NCBI GenBank assembly: GCA_000955785.1
Contig: JYOD01000013.1
Span: forward strand, 62,001-126,000
Source of the DNA: Burkholderiaceae bacterium 16
Lineage (GTDB): Bacteria; Pseudomonadota; Gammaproteobacteria; Burkholderiales; Burkholderiaceae
Length of the DNA: 64,000 nucleotides
Direction of reading: 5' to 3'
Shown: one piece after another, positions 17,115 to 25,599 of the stretch
Layout: the number at the start of each line of letters is the position of its first letter
How positions within the stretch are numbered: the first letter of the stretch is position 1
Position numbers and translations under genes: made by a program
Notes under the pieces: generated by a model
What the model was told of the DNA's origin: nothing
The model's database searches: none
What the model saw: the letters and a program-made list of their open reading frames with translations, nothing else

Positions 17115-17774
17115 CTATTGCTCAATCAAAGACAAGACTTCGTCGACCATCATGTCGACTTCCTGCACGGATTCGCGCGCGCCCGCCACACCATGCACCG
17201 TGCACCCGATCGCCTGGCATTCGCGGAAAGCCGAACGCGAGCCGATCATGGAATGCATCAGGGGCACCTCCGAATCGTCGCCCAATATTTCAATCGCCTG
17301 GCGCGCGATGGAAACGCGCCGCTGGACCATGTTTGCCATCACGCGGATGCGGAGCGTCTCGTTCTGGACCTGCGCATGCTGGGCCAGCGTCTTGGCCGCC
17401 ACGGCAGCCCAGAGATCGGGAGGAGACGGAACAACGGGAATGATCGCCAGATCGGAGATCAACAAGGCGCTTGAGGGCGCCGCCGAATGCACGGCTGGGG
17501 GGCAGTCGACCACGATGTAATCGTAGTCCTGCACAAACTTCCTGACCTCGCGATGCATGGCGCCGCCGGATGGGGCCAGGCCGATCACCGACGCAGGAAA
17601 GGGTCGCTCGTCGCTCGCCTGCGCGGCCCACCGCGTGGCCGTGCCCTGCTCGTCCATGTCCACCAGCATCGAGCGTGCGCCGCGCAAACCGAGCGTGCCT
17701 GCGAGATGCATGCTGACCGTGGTCTTTCCGCACCCGCCTTTCTGGTTAAAGACCGTGATGATTTTTGCTGGCAC
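17115..17774 (-). CDS. parA: ParA-family partition ATPase of the chromid
   Basis: A 219-residue deviant Walker-type ATPase that moves ParB-parS complexes. Visible: KIITVFNQKGGCGKTTVSMH (deviant P-loop, residues 4-23), MLVDMDEQGTATRWA (Walker A'), YDYIVVDCPPA (Walker B), ALLISDLAIIPVVPSPPDLW. It is the small, HTH-less type Ib form, so autoregulation would fall to ParB or another factor. The GTG at 17774 is taken as start because GAGAGGTC lies just upstream; the frame extends further but across the candidate parS and AT-rich promoter DNA. The dyad at 17785-17800 abuts the ribosome site, so ParB binding there could repress the operon. Confidence 0.93.
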   Translation of the reverse strand: MPAKIITVFNQKGGCGKTTVSMHLAGTLGLRGARSMLVDMDEQGTATRWAAQASDERPFPASVIGLAPSGGAMHREVRKFVQDYDYIVVDCPPAVHSAAPSSALLISDLAIIPVVPSPPDLWAAVAAKTLAQHAQVQNETLRIRVMANMVQRRVSIARQAIEILGDDSEVPLMHSMIGSRSAFRECQAIGCTVHGVAGARESVQEVDMMVDEVLSLIEQ

Positions 17775-17784
17775 TAAGACCTCT

Positions 17785-17800
17785 CTTTCAGCGCTGAAAG
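17785..17800. promoter_or_regulatory. Candidate parS/operator upstream of parA
   Basis: Perfect 16-bp palindrome CTTTCAGCGCTGAAAG, 11 bp before the parA start codon. It shares the 14-bp core with the site in parB. The position suggests both centromere and operator functions. Confidence 0.7.
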
Positions 17801-18139
17801 CGCGATTAACTCTAGCCGCAACTTTAGTCAAAGTGACGTGCTGGCTCAACTGTTTTTTGAATATATATTTAAAATATAAAATTAGTGGAAACATTTCGCG
17901 TTATGGAAATGAAAGATTTCCACTTGAAATGCGGCATGGAATACGCCTAAAGTAGCGATAGTGCGTCTTTCGACGCACATGACACAACTAGACAAACTGG
18001 TTATGATGCCCGCTACAGTCGAGTCAAGTCGTGTCACCTCGTCGGCGTCCGTTCGGTAACTACGAGAACTTAGCGTGCTTGAACGGTTGTTAGCGTTGTT
18101 AGCGTTGTGTACAAGAACTTGCTTCGAAAGGAAATTCAC
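17801..18139. promoter_or_regulatory. AT-rich divergent region between parA and the cold-shock gene
   Basis: 340 bp holding the promoters of parA and csp. 17852-17882 is almost pure A/T. Inverted repeats: AGTGGAAA (17884-17891) with TTTCCACT (17917-17924); GTGCGTC-TTTC-GACGCAC at 17961-17978. The csp leader has a GTTGTTAGC tandem duplication near 18086-18103, consistent with a long cold-shock 5' leader. The AT block could also serve DNA unwinding. Confidence 0.5.
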
Positions 18140-18343
18140 ATGGCAACCGGTACGGTCAAATGGTTCAATGAGACCAAGGGCTTTGGCTTCATTACCCCGG
18201 ACGACGGCGGTGCGGATCTGTTCGCGCACTTCTCCGAAATCCAGGGTTCGGGCTTCAAGACGCTCAAGGATGGTCAGCGCGTCACGTTTGAAGTAAAGCA
18301 GGGCCCGAAGGGCTTGCAGGCATCCGCCATCAAGCCGGCCTGA
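18140..18343 (+). CDS. Cold-shock (CspA-family) nucleic-acid-binding protein
   Basis: A 67-residue single cold-shock domain. RNP1 is KGFGFIT and RNP2-like is [20 protein letters not shown] and [11 protein letters not shown] are family hallmarks. It binds single-stranded RNA/DNA and melts mRNA structure. Start at 18140 follows AAAGGAAA by 6 nt. It sits between parA (divergent) and repA (convergent) and ends at a strong terminator. A second, divergent copy lies at 21531-21734 on the other side of repA and the main iterons. Confidence 0.95.
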   Translation: MATGTVKWFNETKGFGFITPDDGGADLFAHFSEIQGSGFKTLKDGQRVTFEVKQGPKGLQASAIKPA

Positions 18344-18408
18344 TCTCACGAATCACGCCGAAATCGCCGACCACGCGAGGCTCCCGGGCCATGCGTGATC
18401 AGCAAAGC

Positions 18409-18436
18409 AAAAGGCAAGCGTTTTCGCTTGCCTTTT
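18409..18436 (+). terminator. Rho-independent terminator of the cold-shock gene
   Basis: AAAAGGCAAGCG and CGCTTGCCTTTT form a perfect 12-bp stem around a TTTT loop, with T-rich sequence after it and A-rich before it, so it can work in both directions. Confidence 0.85.
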
Positions 18437-18585
18437 GTGTTTACACTGCCAAAAGGCCGCGCCTCCCCTACCGCTTGTTCTTGGGCACAGTCTCCACGAC
18501 GGCCCCCATCGGAAGCGCCCGCCAGGCAAGACCCGCGGACAGCCACGACGCTCCCCCTTCTCCGCAAGCACCGATGCCCTCCAGA

Positions 18586-18621
18586 AACGAAAAACCCGCG
18601 CGCTGGAGCAGCCCGCGGGTT
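18586..18621 (-). terminator. Rho-independent terminator of repA
   Basis: On the minus strand an 8-bp stem AACCCGCG/CGCGGGTT (plus-strand 18593-18600 and 18614-18621) is followed by a T tract. It begins about 20 bp after the repA stop. Confidence 0.7.
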
Positions 18622-18642
18622 CCGCACCACATGTGGCCAGGG

Positions 18643-19791
18643 TCAGGCCAGCTTGCGAACGCTGGTCCTGGAGGGCTGCAGGATCAGCGCCTTGGAGGAA
18701 TCGGCGTCGACCTTGGCGCCTGGATAGACAACCAGCACATCCTTAAGCGCCTTGCGGAACAGCGCTCGGAATTTACGCTCGCTCTCAGTTTCTGTGCCGA
18801 ATTGCATCTGCAAGGCTTCCCAGGGGATTTCCGTGCGGCGCTGGATCGTGAAAAAGCGGTAGGTTAGCCAGGAGTAAACATCGAGCGCGAATGGGGATTG
18901 CTTGAGTGCTTTCAACGCACGCATATCAACCGGAACCGGCCGGTTAACCAGTTCATTGAAAAACGGCTCGGACAAGACCACGAAACTCTCGAACATGGAC
19001 CCCTGGCCAGGCTGCATGGGATCCCACCACGTCGACAGCTGGTCTGCCAGCAGGTAGCCAACACGGTCAATCGAAAGAGGCTCGTGGCTCTGGTTTTGGT
19101 TCTGGCTGGGCGTTGACTTGTTCTGGACGATCGCAATTGTGGCGGAGAACAGACGGATCATCTGTTGCCGCACCAGGGTCATGGTGCCGCGTTTACCTCC
19201 TGTGGCCATCGGGATACCCAGGTTGTACATGAACTCGGACAAGGAGTTGCCAAGCGAGATGCGACGGTCCTCTACGGTCCCCGTAAACTCGCCCCGCTTC
19301 TTCTTGGCCATGATTTCCTTGCCGATCCAGGCAAGCATGAGGCGCGGATAGGAGCCGTAGGGATACCCGAGCGACACCGTCTCGGATACCAGCTTCTGGC
19401 GACCATTGCTCGCTTTTTCTGAACGCTGCTGGGTGAAATAGCCAGGCTGGATCATCAGCGAAATATTCCCGCTGGTCCGCGTCCACACTGGGGGAGCGCC
19501 CTTTGGCGCGCGGTAAGGCAGGGTGACTTGCACGCTGGCCCGGCTCAGAAAGCCGACTTCGCCGCTTTGCCAGGCGTCTTCACGCTCCATGGCCTGGGCT
19601 TCATCAAAGAGCCGCTGGAATTTCTCGGACGGAACCAGACTGTTCTCGTCACCGGGAACGATGATACGGGAGGGCTCACTGTCCACATCGGCGGGACCGC
19701 GAGACCCAAGGATGGTCTGGTTGCGTTTGATCGGCATATTGGCGTGCTTCGGAATACCCGACTTTTTACGCGAAGCCAACAACCTTGTCAC
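18643..19791 (-). CDS. repA: RepA-type replication initiator of the chromid
   Basis: A 382-residue initiator of the RepA_C plasmid family, expected to bind the iterons upstream of its gene and open the origin. Family hallmarks: ISLMIQPGYF, YPYGSYPRLMLAWIGKEI, RRISLGNSLSEFMYNLGIP, TGGKRGTMTLVRQQMIRLFSA and SPFALDVYSWLTYRF (winged-helix regions about 160-240 and 290-340). The GTG at 19791 touches an inverted iteron at 19791-19805, so RepA could occlude its own start and autoregulate. The ATG at 19737 (MPIKRNQTILGSRG) is an equally possible start; neither has a clear ribosome site. Convergent with csp; origin array upstream. Confidence 0.92.
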   Translation of the reverse strand: MTRLLASRKKSGIPKHANMPIKRNQTILGSRGPADVDSEPSRIIVPGDENSLVPSEKFQRLFDEAQAMEREDAWQSGEVGFLSRASVQVTLPYRAPKGAPPVWTRTSGNISLMIQPGYFTQQRSEKASNGRQKLVSETVSLGYPYGSYPRLMLAWIGKEIMAKKKRGEFTGTVEDRRISLGNSLSEFMYNLGIPMATGGKRGTMTLVRQQMIRLFSATIAIVQNKSTPSQNQNQSHEPLSIDRVGYLLADQLSTWWDPMQPGQGSMFESFVVLSEPFFNELVNRPVPVDMRALKALKQSPFALDVYSWLTYRFFTIQRRTEIPWEALQMQFGTETESERKFRALFRKALKDVLVVYPGAKVDADSSKALILQPSRTSVRKLA

Positions 19792-20527
19792 GCAGAAACG
19801 GGTTCAGTAGACGAATTTCCTGCAATGCCGCGTGTTTTGGGGTGGGGGGTCTTCAGACTGGTCGCATGGTTGCCGGCGGTGGGCAACCCCGGAGGGTTGT
19901 CCACGGACGGCAATCCATCAGCTACCGGTAAACGATAAGAGTATGGGTTAACTACTTGTAAACCGTATACGGAGCCCCCAAGGCTCTGATTATTAAGCGG
20001 AAATATGCCCTTGCCGAACCCGATTCTGCGTGAAACCGTACTCGATTCTGCGAAGTGCTGTACCTGATTCTGCGGTATACCGAACCCGTTTCAGCGCAAA
20101 GCCCGAACCGGTTTCTGCGGGGATAAGTCCCTGTTCCCACAGGCTTTTCCACAGCCACCCGGGCCAAAAGCGTACCTGTTTCTGCGTGCCAAGGGCGGTT
20201 TTCGCCACGTATACCGTTGGGGTCTGGTTTACGGACTAGTTATCCCCGCAGAAACGGGTACGCAGCCCATCCCACCAAAGCCCTCTTCCACCGCGCCCGT
20301 ACCCGATTCTGCGTAACAACGTTCCTTGCCGATCCATTTCCGTACCCGATTCTGCGTGGATCTATTTGAAATCCGGGCTCCGGCCCTCGGTACACGCAAA
20401 GCGTACCCATTTCTGCGGCGTACCCGATTCTGCGAATCGTAGATCTCGTTGCTTCACCGTGCGTAGCGTACCCGTTTCTGCGTGCCTAACCAGCCAGTTT
20501 CCCGCTCGCCGCGTACCCGTTTCTGCG

Positions 20528-20640
20528 TATATCTGGCACCGTTATTTTCCGCAAACTGGTTCTCCTTTCTATTATACACAAGCTCATTATCGAAAGCGAG
20601 CGCTTGCACTCAAAAATCGCAAATAAATTAAAGGCTTTCC
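20528..20640. other. AT-rich segment with a perfect DnaA box (candidate unwinding region of the origin)
   Basis: Between the iterons at 20513 and 20647 lies the most A/T-rich stretch of the array. It contains TTATACACA at 20572-20580, an exact match to the DnaA box consensus TTATNCACA; a one-mismatch box TTTTCCACA lies at 20145-20153. An iteron cluster, a DnaA box and AT-rich DNA together are the standard make-up of a Rep-dependent origin, so I place the likely initiation site here. Confidence 0.65.
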
Positions 20641-21530
20641 GGTGGCGTACCCGTTTCTGCGTGCTGTTGGCGGTGAGGGGATGGTGGCGTGCCCCGGCGG
20701 TGCGCGATGACTAGGCGCGGGTGTACCCATTTCTGCGACGGAAGGAACGCTGTCGTTGCGTCCGGGGTGTACCCATTTCTGCGGGAGAGCGCGGTTTTCC
20801 TTGCCGCGGCAAGGAATTAGCGTGGCGCCAGGTGGAGCGGGGGCACTGCGGGAGGGGGCCAACTGTGTCAGGGTGCCCAAAACCGCGCACTCCGTACCCG
20901 TTTCTGCGCGACGGGGCGCTTGGGCTAGGGATGGGGCCTGGCCGAAAAATGAAGGGGCGTACCCGTTTCTGCGTTGCGGCGTTGCATCACCGCGCTGCTT
21001 GCGCAGAGGTATTCACCCAGCCTCGGAGGCATCGAGGACGGATCCGGCGCAGGGCGTACCCGTTTCTGCGTGATGACTTGCTGCGCCACAGCCGGCAAAC
21101 GCCGTTCAGTTGCCGAAGCGAAGCGGCTGAATGATGAGGCGTACCCATTTCTGCGTGGTTTTGGCCATCGGGAGTGGCCGCGGGTGCTCAATGCGCCTTG
21201 GGCGTACCCATTTCTGCGGGGTGATTTGGGATCTTCAGGAGTTCTCTTCAGCCCCGCCGCAGGCGAGCGTACCCATTTCTGCGTGCGTTGCCGGGAGCGT
21301 TTTCGCCAATGGGGCTGATTTGGGCCTGCAGGCGGCGGAATGGCGCCGTTTGGGGCCGCCAGTGCGCTGCGCTGCCAGTTGCATACCCGGCAGGACTGCT
21401 GCACGGTTGGCGGTCCGCCGTGGCGCGCCGAGTGGGTGGAGGGTCATGCCTGACCGATCCGCCGCGCACGCAGTACGCGCGGGCGATTTCCTGACTGGGC
21501 GCACCCCAGGGCGGGGTGCCAGTCTATTGC

Positions 21531-21734
21531 TTACAGCGGCGTGATGTTCGCGGCTTGCAGGCCCTTCGGGCCGTTCTTGACTTCGAACGACACGCGTTGG
21601 TTTTCCTGCAGCGACTTGAAACCTTCCGAGCGGATTTCAGAGAAGTGCGCGAAGAGATCGTCACCGCCAGCGTCCGGCTTGATGAAACCGAAGCCCTTGG
21701 CGTCGTTGAACCATTTAACGATACCGGTTTGCAT
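21531..21734 (-). CDS. Cold-shock (CspA-family) protein, second copy
   Basis: 67 residues: [43 protein letters not shown], a complete single cold-shock domain about as long as the copy at 18140. AGGA lies 10 nt before the ATG at 21734. It sits in the 1.75-kb gap of the iteron array, reading toward the dense part of the array. The sequence 21735-21930 upstream shows no other gene and may be a long cold-shock leader. Confidence 0.94.
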   Translation of the reverse strand: MQTGIVKWFNDAKGFGFIKPDAGGDDLFAHFSEIRSEGFKSLQENQRVSFEVKNGPKGLQAANITPL

Positions 21735-22091
21735 GGTATTGCTTTTCCTGGGAAAAATTTAAAAGAAACGGATAGCTCACGCGTATCCGAGCAAAGCAAC
21801 TCAAGGAAAGGACACCATGGACAACGGAAGTACCATGACGGTGGCTAACGAATGTGCTGTTGCCTCGTCGCTTGAATCTAGCGGGGTTTATACGGCGGAT
21901 TAGCGTCAGCGTCAAGGTAGGGTGATTCTGGATGTCTGCCCGGATCCACTGCCGATCATCCTGGGTTCATCACATTTTTCAGATGATGCCTATTGGCCGG
22001 CAGCGGTGCGGGGGGAAGGAATTGCTAGACAGTATGCTTGGCCGCACATGCGCAGCGTCAGTAGCCCGGCCAGGAATCCGGGCCTGCGCCG

Positions 22092-23013
22092 GGAATGGGG
22101 CTGAATGCCTACTTTGCCTACACCGTCGTCAAGGGCATGGGCTTTCCCTGGGAAGCTGCGTTGGGGGCGGTTTTCATCTCCGGCTGCCTGTTCCTGCTGG
22201 TGACCTTGTTCCGCGTGCGAGAGATGATCGTCAATGGCATCCCGCACTCGATCCGGGTGGCGATTACAGTTGGCATCGGCCTATTCCTGGCCATCGTCGC
22301 GTTAAAGAACGCCGGCATAGTCGCCGCCAGCCCGGCCACCCTGCTTACCCTCGGCGACCTGCACCGGATCCCGCCATCCTTGCCATCGCCGGCTTCTTCG
22401 TGATCGTGGCACTCGATCACCTTAAGGTCAAAGGCGCGATCCTGATCGGCATCCTGCTGACCACCGTCCTTAGCTTCGTGGTCGGCGACAACACGTTCCA
22501 CGGCGTGTTTTCCGCGCCGCCCTCCATTGCGCCGACCCTGCTCAGGCTCGATATCTCCGCCGCCCTGTCGATCGGCATCATCAATGTGGTGCTGGTGTTC
22601 TTCCTGGTGGAGCTGTTCGACGCCACCGGCAGCCTGATGGGCGTGGCCAATCGCGCCGGCTTGCTAAAGGCGGGCAAGATGGACCGGCTTAACAAGGCAC
22701 TGATGGCCGATAGCACGGCGATCATGGCGGGATCTTTTCTCGGCACCTCGTCCACCACTGCCTATATCGAGAGCGCATCATGTTGCGCGAACTGGTGGAC
22801 CTGGACTGGAGCGATGCGACCGAGGTCGTACCCGCCGCGCTGACCGCGCTAGGCATGCCTTTCACCTATTCGGTGGCAAATGGCGTGGCTTTTGGCTTCA
22901 TTACCTATGCCGGCCTCAAATTGTTGACAGGGCAGGCCCGTACGGTCCCGGTCATGGTGTGGATCATCGCCGCTGTCTTTGTCTTCAAGTTCTATCACTT
23001 GCCGGGGCATTGA
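22092..23013 (+). pseudogene. NCS2-family (AzgA-like) purine permease remnant with frameshifts and a deletion
   Basis: Three consecutive pieces in different frames rebuild an AzgA-type permease: GLNAYFAYTVVKGMGF to LLTLGDL (22095-~22360), then ILAIAGFFVIVALDHLKVKG to GTSSTTAYIESA (~22375-22775), then LRELVDLDWSDATEVVPAAL to FVFKFYHL (22780-23013). The N-terminal ~30 residues are missing or scrambled, a frameshift lies near 22365, and about 45-50 residues expected after AYIESA are deleted, which changes the frame. The result cannot make a working transporter. It lies between iterons at 21269 and 23037, so it has become filler in the origin region. Confidence 0.85.
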
Positions 23014-23122
23014 GCCCGCGGCCGCGATTGGCCCGCGTACCCGTTTCTGCGTTGCCCGCGGAGCGCTTTGCCGCCTCCGGGATCGCTGGATCGTACCCGT
23101 TTCTGCGTGCCCCCGAAACGTG

Positions 23123-23165
23123 CCCGAGGCTTGCCAGGCTCGGGAACTGTCGTTCTTTTTACACA
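23123..23165 (+). terminator. Possible terminator after the permease remnant
   Basis: CCCGAG (23123-23128) pairs with CTCGGG (23139-23144), followed within 15 bp by a TTCTTTTT tract. Short stem, moderate support. Confidence 0.4.
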
Positions 23166-23308
23166 AAAAAGTAAGTGACTAATTACCCCGCAAGGCAGAT
23201 GGTCTTGGGCAGGTGGCTCATACGGAAGGATGATATTCGGCTGAGTGCCCATACTGAGGGCTGGACAAACAGGCCCAAATGCACTGAACTAGAGGCGTGG
23301 CAGATAGC

Positions 23309-23335
23309 GGGGCGCTTTAAGGGCGCCCCTTCTTG
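23309..23335 (+). terminator. GC-rich hairpin in the gap before the activator operon
   Basis: GGGGCGC (23309-23315) with GCGCCCC (23323-23329), then TTCTT. The 475-bp gap 23108-23582 holds this and the hairpin at 23123; no coding region or clear promoter was recognised, although transcription of the activator operon must start here. Confidence 0.45.
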
Positions 23336-23582
23336 ACTCCGGCACTCCGGGGTCGCGCAGCTGGCGCAGTGTAGTCAGGCCTGAATATTTAGACAGAAGC
23401 AAGTCCACCGCACACAGACGGTAAGGACCGAACGATCAGACCATCGCCCAGATGGCTTCGCCACCACGAAAGGAGCGCGCGGATACACGCCCGCCCGATT
23501 AGATAAGCAAACAATAAGATCAAACATAAGTGGTAATCGCGAACGTGTAGTGCCGGGGGTGTTGTTCAACGGGGATCACATC

Positions 23583-24053
23583 ATGACCGCAGGAGAAATC
23601 CGGCGACCCGCCATGGGGCCCAGCAGCGAGTCCGCCAGCCTGTCCATTCACCGTGCCTGGTTGGTTTTGGGAGAAGCCGCAGCCGAGGCACCGCGCCGAA
23701 GCCGCATCAGCGAGCGGGGCGATCCTGCCGCCAGTACCGTCGAAGCATTCCTCAGCCAGGACGAGACGCTGCCGCCCTATGCGCGGGCAGCGATCGAGCA
23801 ATTGCTGCAGCGGCAACGCTCGCTCGAAGGCGAACTGTCCCGCCAGCGCGAATTGCTGCAGGAATGGATCCTTAGCCAACTGACCTACAAGGCGCTCTAT
23901 TACCGTTACTCGGGCCAGTCGCCGGAGGCACCGCGTAGCGAGCTGACGCGCGAGAAAGACGAGGTGCGCCGGCGTATTCGCGACCAGCTCCAGGCCGGTG
24001 GCGACCACACCGCCATTCTCGGCGAGCAGTCCCGCAGCCAGTCCAAACCGTAA
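23583..24053 (+). CDS. Small hypothetical protein co-transcribed with the sigma-54 activator
   Basis: A 156-residue soluble protein, not recognised. The N-terminal third is low in structure; the central part (about 60-120) is strongly helical: TVEAFLSQDETLPPYARAAI, EQLLQRQRSLEGELSRQREL, LTYKALYYRYSG, a likely coiled coil. A basic tail follows. The ATG at 23583 is preferred over one 33 nt upstream. Its stop overlaps an ATG in TAATG at 24051-24055, in frame with the activator gene, so both are probably one operon. It may be an interaction partner or modulator of the activator; that is inference. Confidence 0.65.
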   Translation: MTAGEIRRPAMGPSSESASLSIHRAWLVLGEAAAEAPRRSRISERGDPAASTVEAFLSQDETLPPYARAAIEQLLQRQRSLEGELSRQRELLQEWILSQLTYKALYYRYSGQSPEAPRSELTREKDEVRRRIRDQLQAGGDHTAILGEQSRSQSKP

Positions 24054-24178
24054 TGCCGACGTTGCGCGTGGGGGATCCTCCCCAACCGACTCAGCTTGGC
24101 CGCAAACAGAGCCCGCATCAGAGCGCGGCCGTGGCGGAAGCTGGAATAGTCAAAGTGCTCAATGTCAGGGAGAACGTT

Positions 24179-25549
24179 ATGGACCGACTGTGCAAGGCGG
24201 CGACACGCACCGCACAGGTGCTGGTCGTATCGCGCCACGAACTCTATGGATTTGACCCGGCCCAGTTCGGCTCCGGCTGGGAGATTCGCCATATTCAGCA
24301 GATCCGGGATCTGAGCCGGGTCGTACGGGGCAGCGCGCCGATGGCTGGCGTGCTCGATCTCGAGAGCGAATACAGCGATGCCGACCTGATGCAGCTCGAA
24401 CAAAGCCTGCAATACCTGCACGTTATGTGGGTGGCGATCACGTCGTCGCGCATGCTGGAAGACGAACGCGTCCGGCGCCTGATACGCGACTACTGCGTGG
24501 ACTACGTGCGCACGCCGTTCTCGTTCAGCGAACTGCTCTACACGCTCAAGCACGCGCACGGCATGGCCTGCCTGCACGGCGCCCGCAGCCACGAACTGAT
24601 CGGCCACGGACCGATGATCGGCGAGTGCGCGGCCATGCGTTCCATGTTCCGCTCGCTCGCCAAGGTGGCGCACAACGAGGCGCCCGTATTTATCTCCGGC
24701 GAGTCCGGCACCGGCAAGGAGCTGGCGGCGCAAGCCATCCATGAAGCCTCGAGCCGGCGCAAAGGTCCGTTCGTGGCGATCAATTGCGGCGCAATCCCGC
24801 CACACCTGGTGCAGTCCGAATTGTTCGGCTACGAGAAGGGGGCGTTCACCGGCGCCAACCAGCGCAAGATCGGCTGGATCGAGCAGGCGCAGGGCGGCAC
24901 CCTGTTCCTCGACGAGATTGGCGACCTGCCCCTGGAAAGCCAGGTAGCCCTGCTGCGTTTCTTGCAGCAAGGCACTATCACCCGGCTCGGCGGGCACCAG
25001 TCGATCCCGCTGGATTTGCGCATCATCTCGGCGACACACGTGGACCTGGTGGCGGCCCAGTCGGACGGTCGCTTCCGTGCCGACCTGTTCCACCGGCTAT
25101 GCGTGCTGACCTTGTCGATCCCGCCATTGCGCGAACGTGGCGAGGACATCCTGCTACTGGCCAACTCGGTACTCGCCGAACATGGCCACGAGGCGCACCG
25201 GCGCATTCGCGGATTTTCGCCGTGCTCCACCCAGGCCATGATGCAATATGAGTGGCCCGGCAATGTACGCGAACTGATCAACCGGGTACGGCGCGCCATC
25301 GTGATGACCGATAACCGCAAGATCACCGCGGAGGACCTGCAGCTGCACGGTGGCAGCGACTCACCGCGCAAGACCCTGGATGCGATCCGCGAAGAGGCTG
25401 AACGTGAGGCGATCCGTACCGTGATGGCAAGTCACGGCTTCCATGTGGTGCCGGCCGCGCGCGAACTCAACGTCTCGCGGGTCACGCTATACCGGCTGAT
25501 GCACAAGCACAATATCCGTATCGAAGCGCGCCCCGGCGCCGGCGAGTAG
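24179..25549 (+). CDS. VpsR-like sigma-54-dependent transcriptional activator
   Basis: A 456-residue enhancer-binding protein. The N-terminus (1-~115) is a degenerate receiver of the VpsR type (AQVLVVSRHELYGF, AGVLDLESEYSDADL, CVDYVRTPFSFSELL). The AAA+ domain follows: Walker A GESGTGKE (~174-181), GAFTGA loop (~221-226) for sigma-54 contact, Walker B GGTLFLDEIGD (~240), then a Fis-type HTH (VVPAARELNVSRVTLYRLM). VpsR homologues bind c-di-GMP and switch on biofilm matrix genes. Start at 24179 is set by GGGAGAAC upstream; TAATG at 24053 is an in-frame alternative adding 42 residues. It converges on the Fap-like operon, whose promoter has a sigma-54 signature, making it the likely activator. 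Confidence 0.88.
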   Translation: MDRLCKAATRTAQVLVVSRHELYGFDPAQFGSGWEIRHIQQIRDLSRVVRGSAPMAGVLDLESEYSDADLMQLEQSLQYLHVMWVAITSSRMLEDERVRRLIRDYCVDYVRTPFSFSELLYTLKHAHGMACLHGARSHELIGHGPMIGECAAMRSMFRSLAKVAHNEAPVFISGESGTGKELAAQAIHEASSRRKGPFVAINCGAIPPHLVQSELFGYEKGAFTGANQRKIGWIEQAQGGTLFLDEIGDLPLESQVALLRFLQQGTITRLGGHQSIPLDLRIISATHVDLVAAQSDGRFRADLFHRLCVLTLSIPPLRERGEDILLLANSVLAEHGHEAHRRIRGFSPCSTQAMMQYEWPGNVRELINRVRRAIVMTDNRKITAEDLQLHGGSDSPRKTLDAIREEAEREAIRTVMASHGFHVVPAARELNVSRVTLYRLMHKHNIRIEARPGAGE

Positions 25550-25599
25550 CAACACATCGCTGCCGAAGCAGCATACAGGACGGGAGCGGCTTACCCGAT

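Larger units (their letters stand above)
19791..23107. repeat. Origin-type iteron array: 25 copies of a 15-bp repeat
   Basis: Consensus GTACCC[G/A][T/A]TTCTGCG. Plus-strand copies start at 20016, 20038, 20060, 20082, 20105, 20172, 20299, 20342, 20403, 20420, 20468, 20513, 20647, 20723, 20769, 20894, 20959, 21056, 21141, 21204, 21269, 23037 and 23093; minus-strand copies at 19791 and 20247. The repeats at 20016-20186 (next to repA) are degenerate (GAACCC.., GTACCT.., GTACTC..), while those after 20299 are exact or differ only at positions 7-8. Spacing is irregular (17 to ~140 bp, with one 1.75-kb gap holding a csp gene and a broken permease gene). A variant-rich, direct-repeat array upstream of repA is the expected form of an initiator-binding origin. 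Confidence 0.92.

Noticed and set aside
20082..20096. TTTCAGCGC as a parS half-site
   Set aside because: It is a variant iteron (GAACCCGTTTCAGCG) without the second half of the dyad.
20721..21134. Open frames through the iteron array with recurring YPFLR or VPVSA peptides
   Set aside because: The recurring peptides are translations of the 15-bp iteron in different frames; there are no ribosome sites and no protein-like composition.
20016..21283. CRISPR-like look of many short repeats
   Set aside because: Repeats are 15 bp with irregular spacing (17 to ~140 bp), include both strands and sequence variants, no cas genes are nearby, and they lie upstream of repA.
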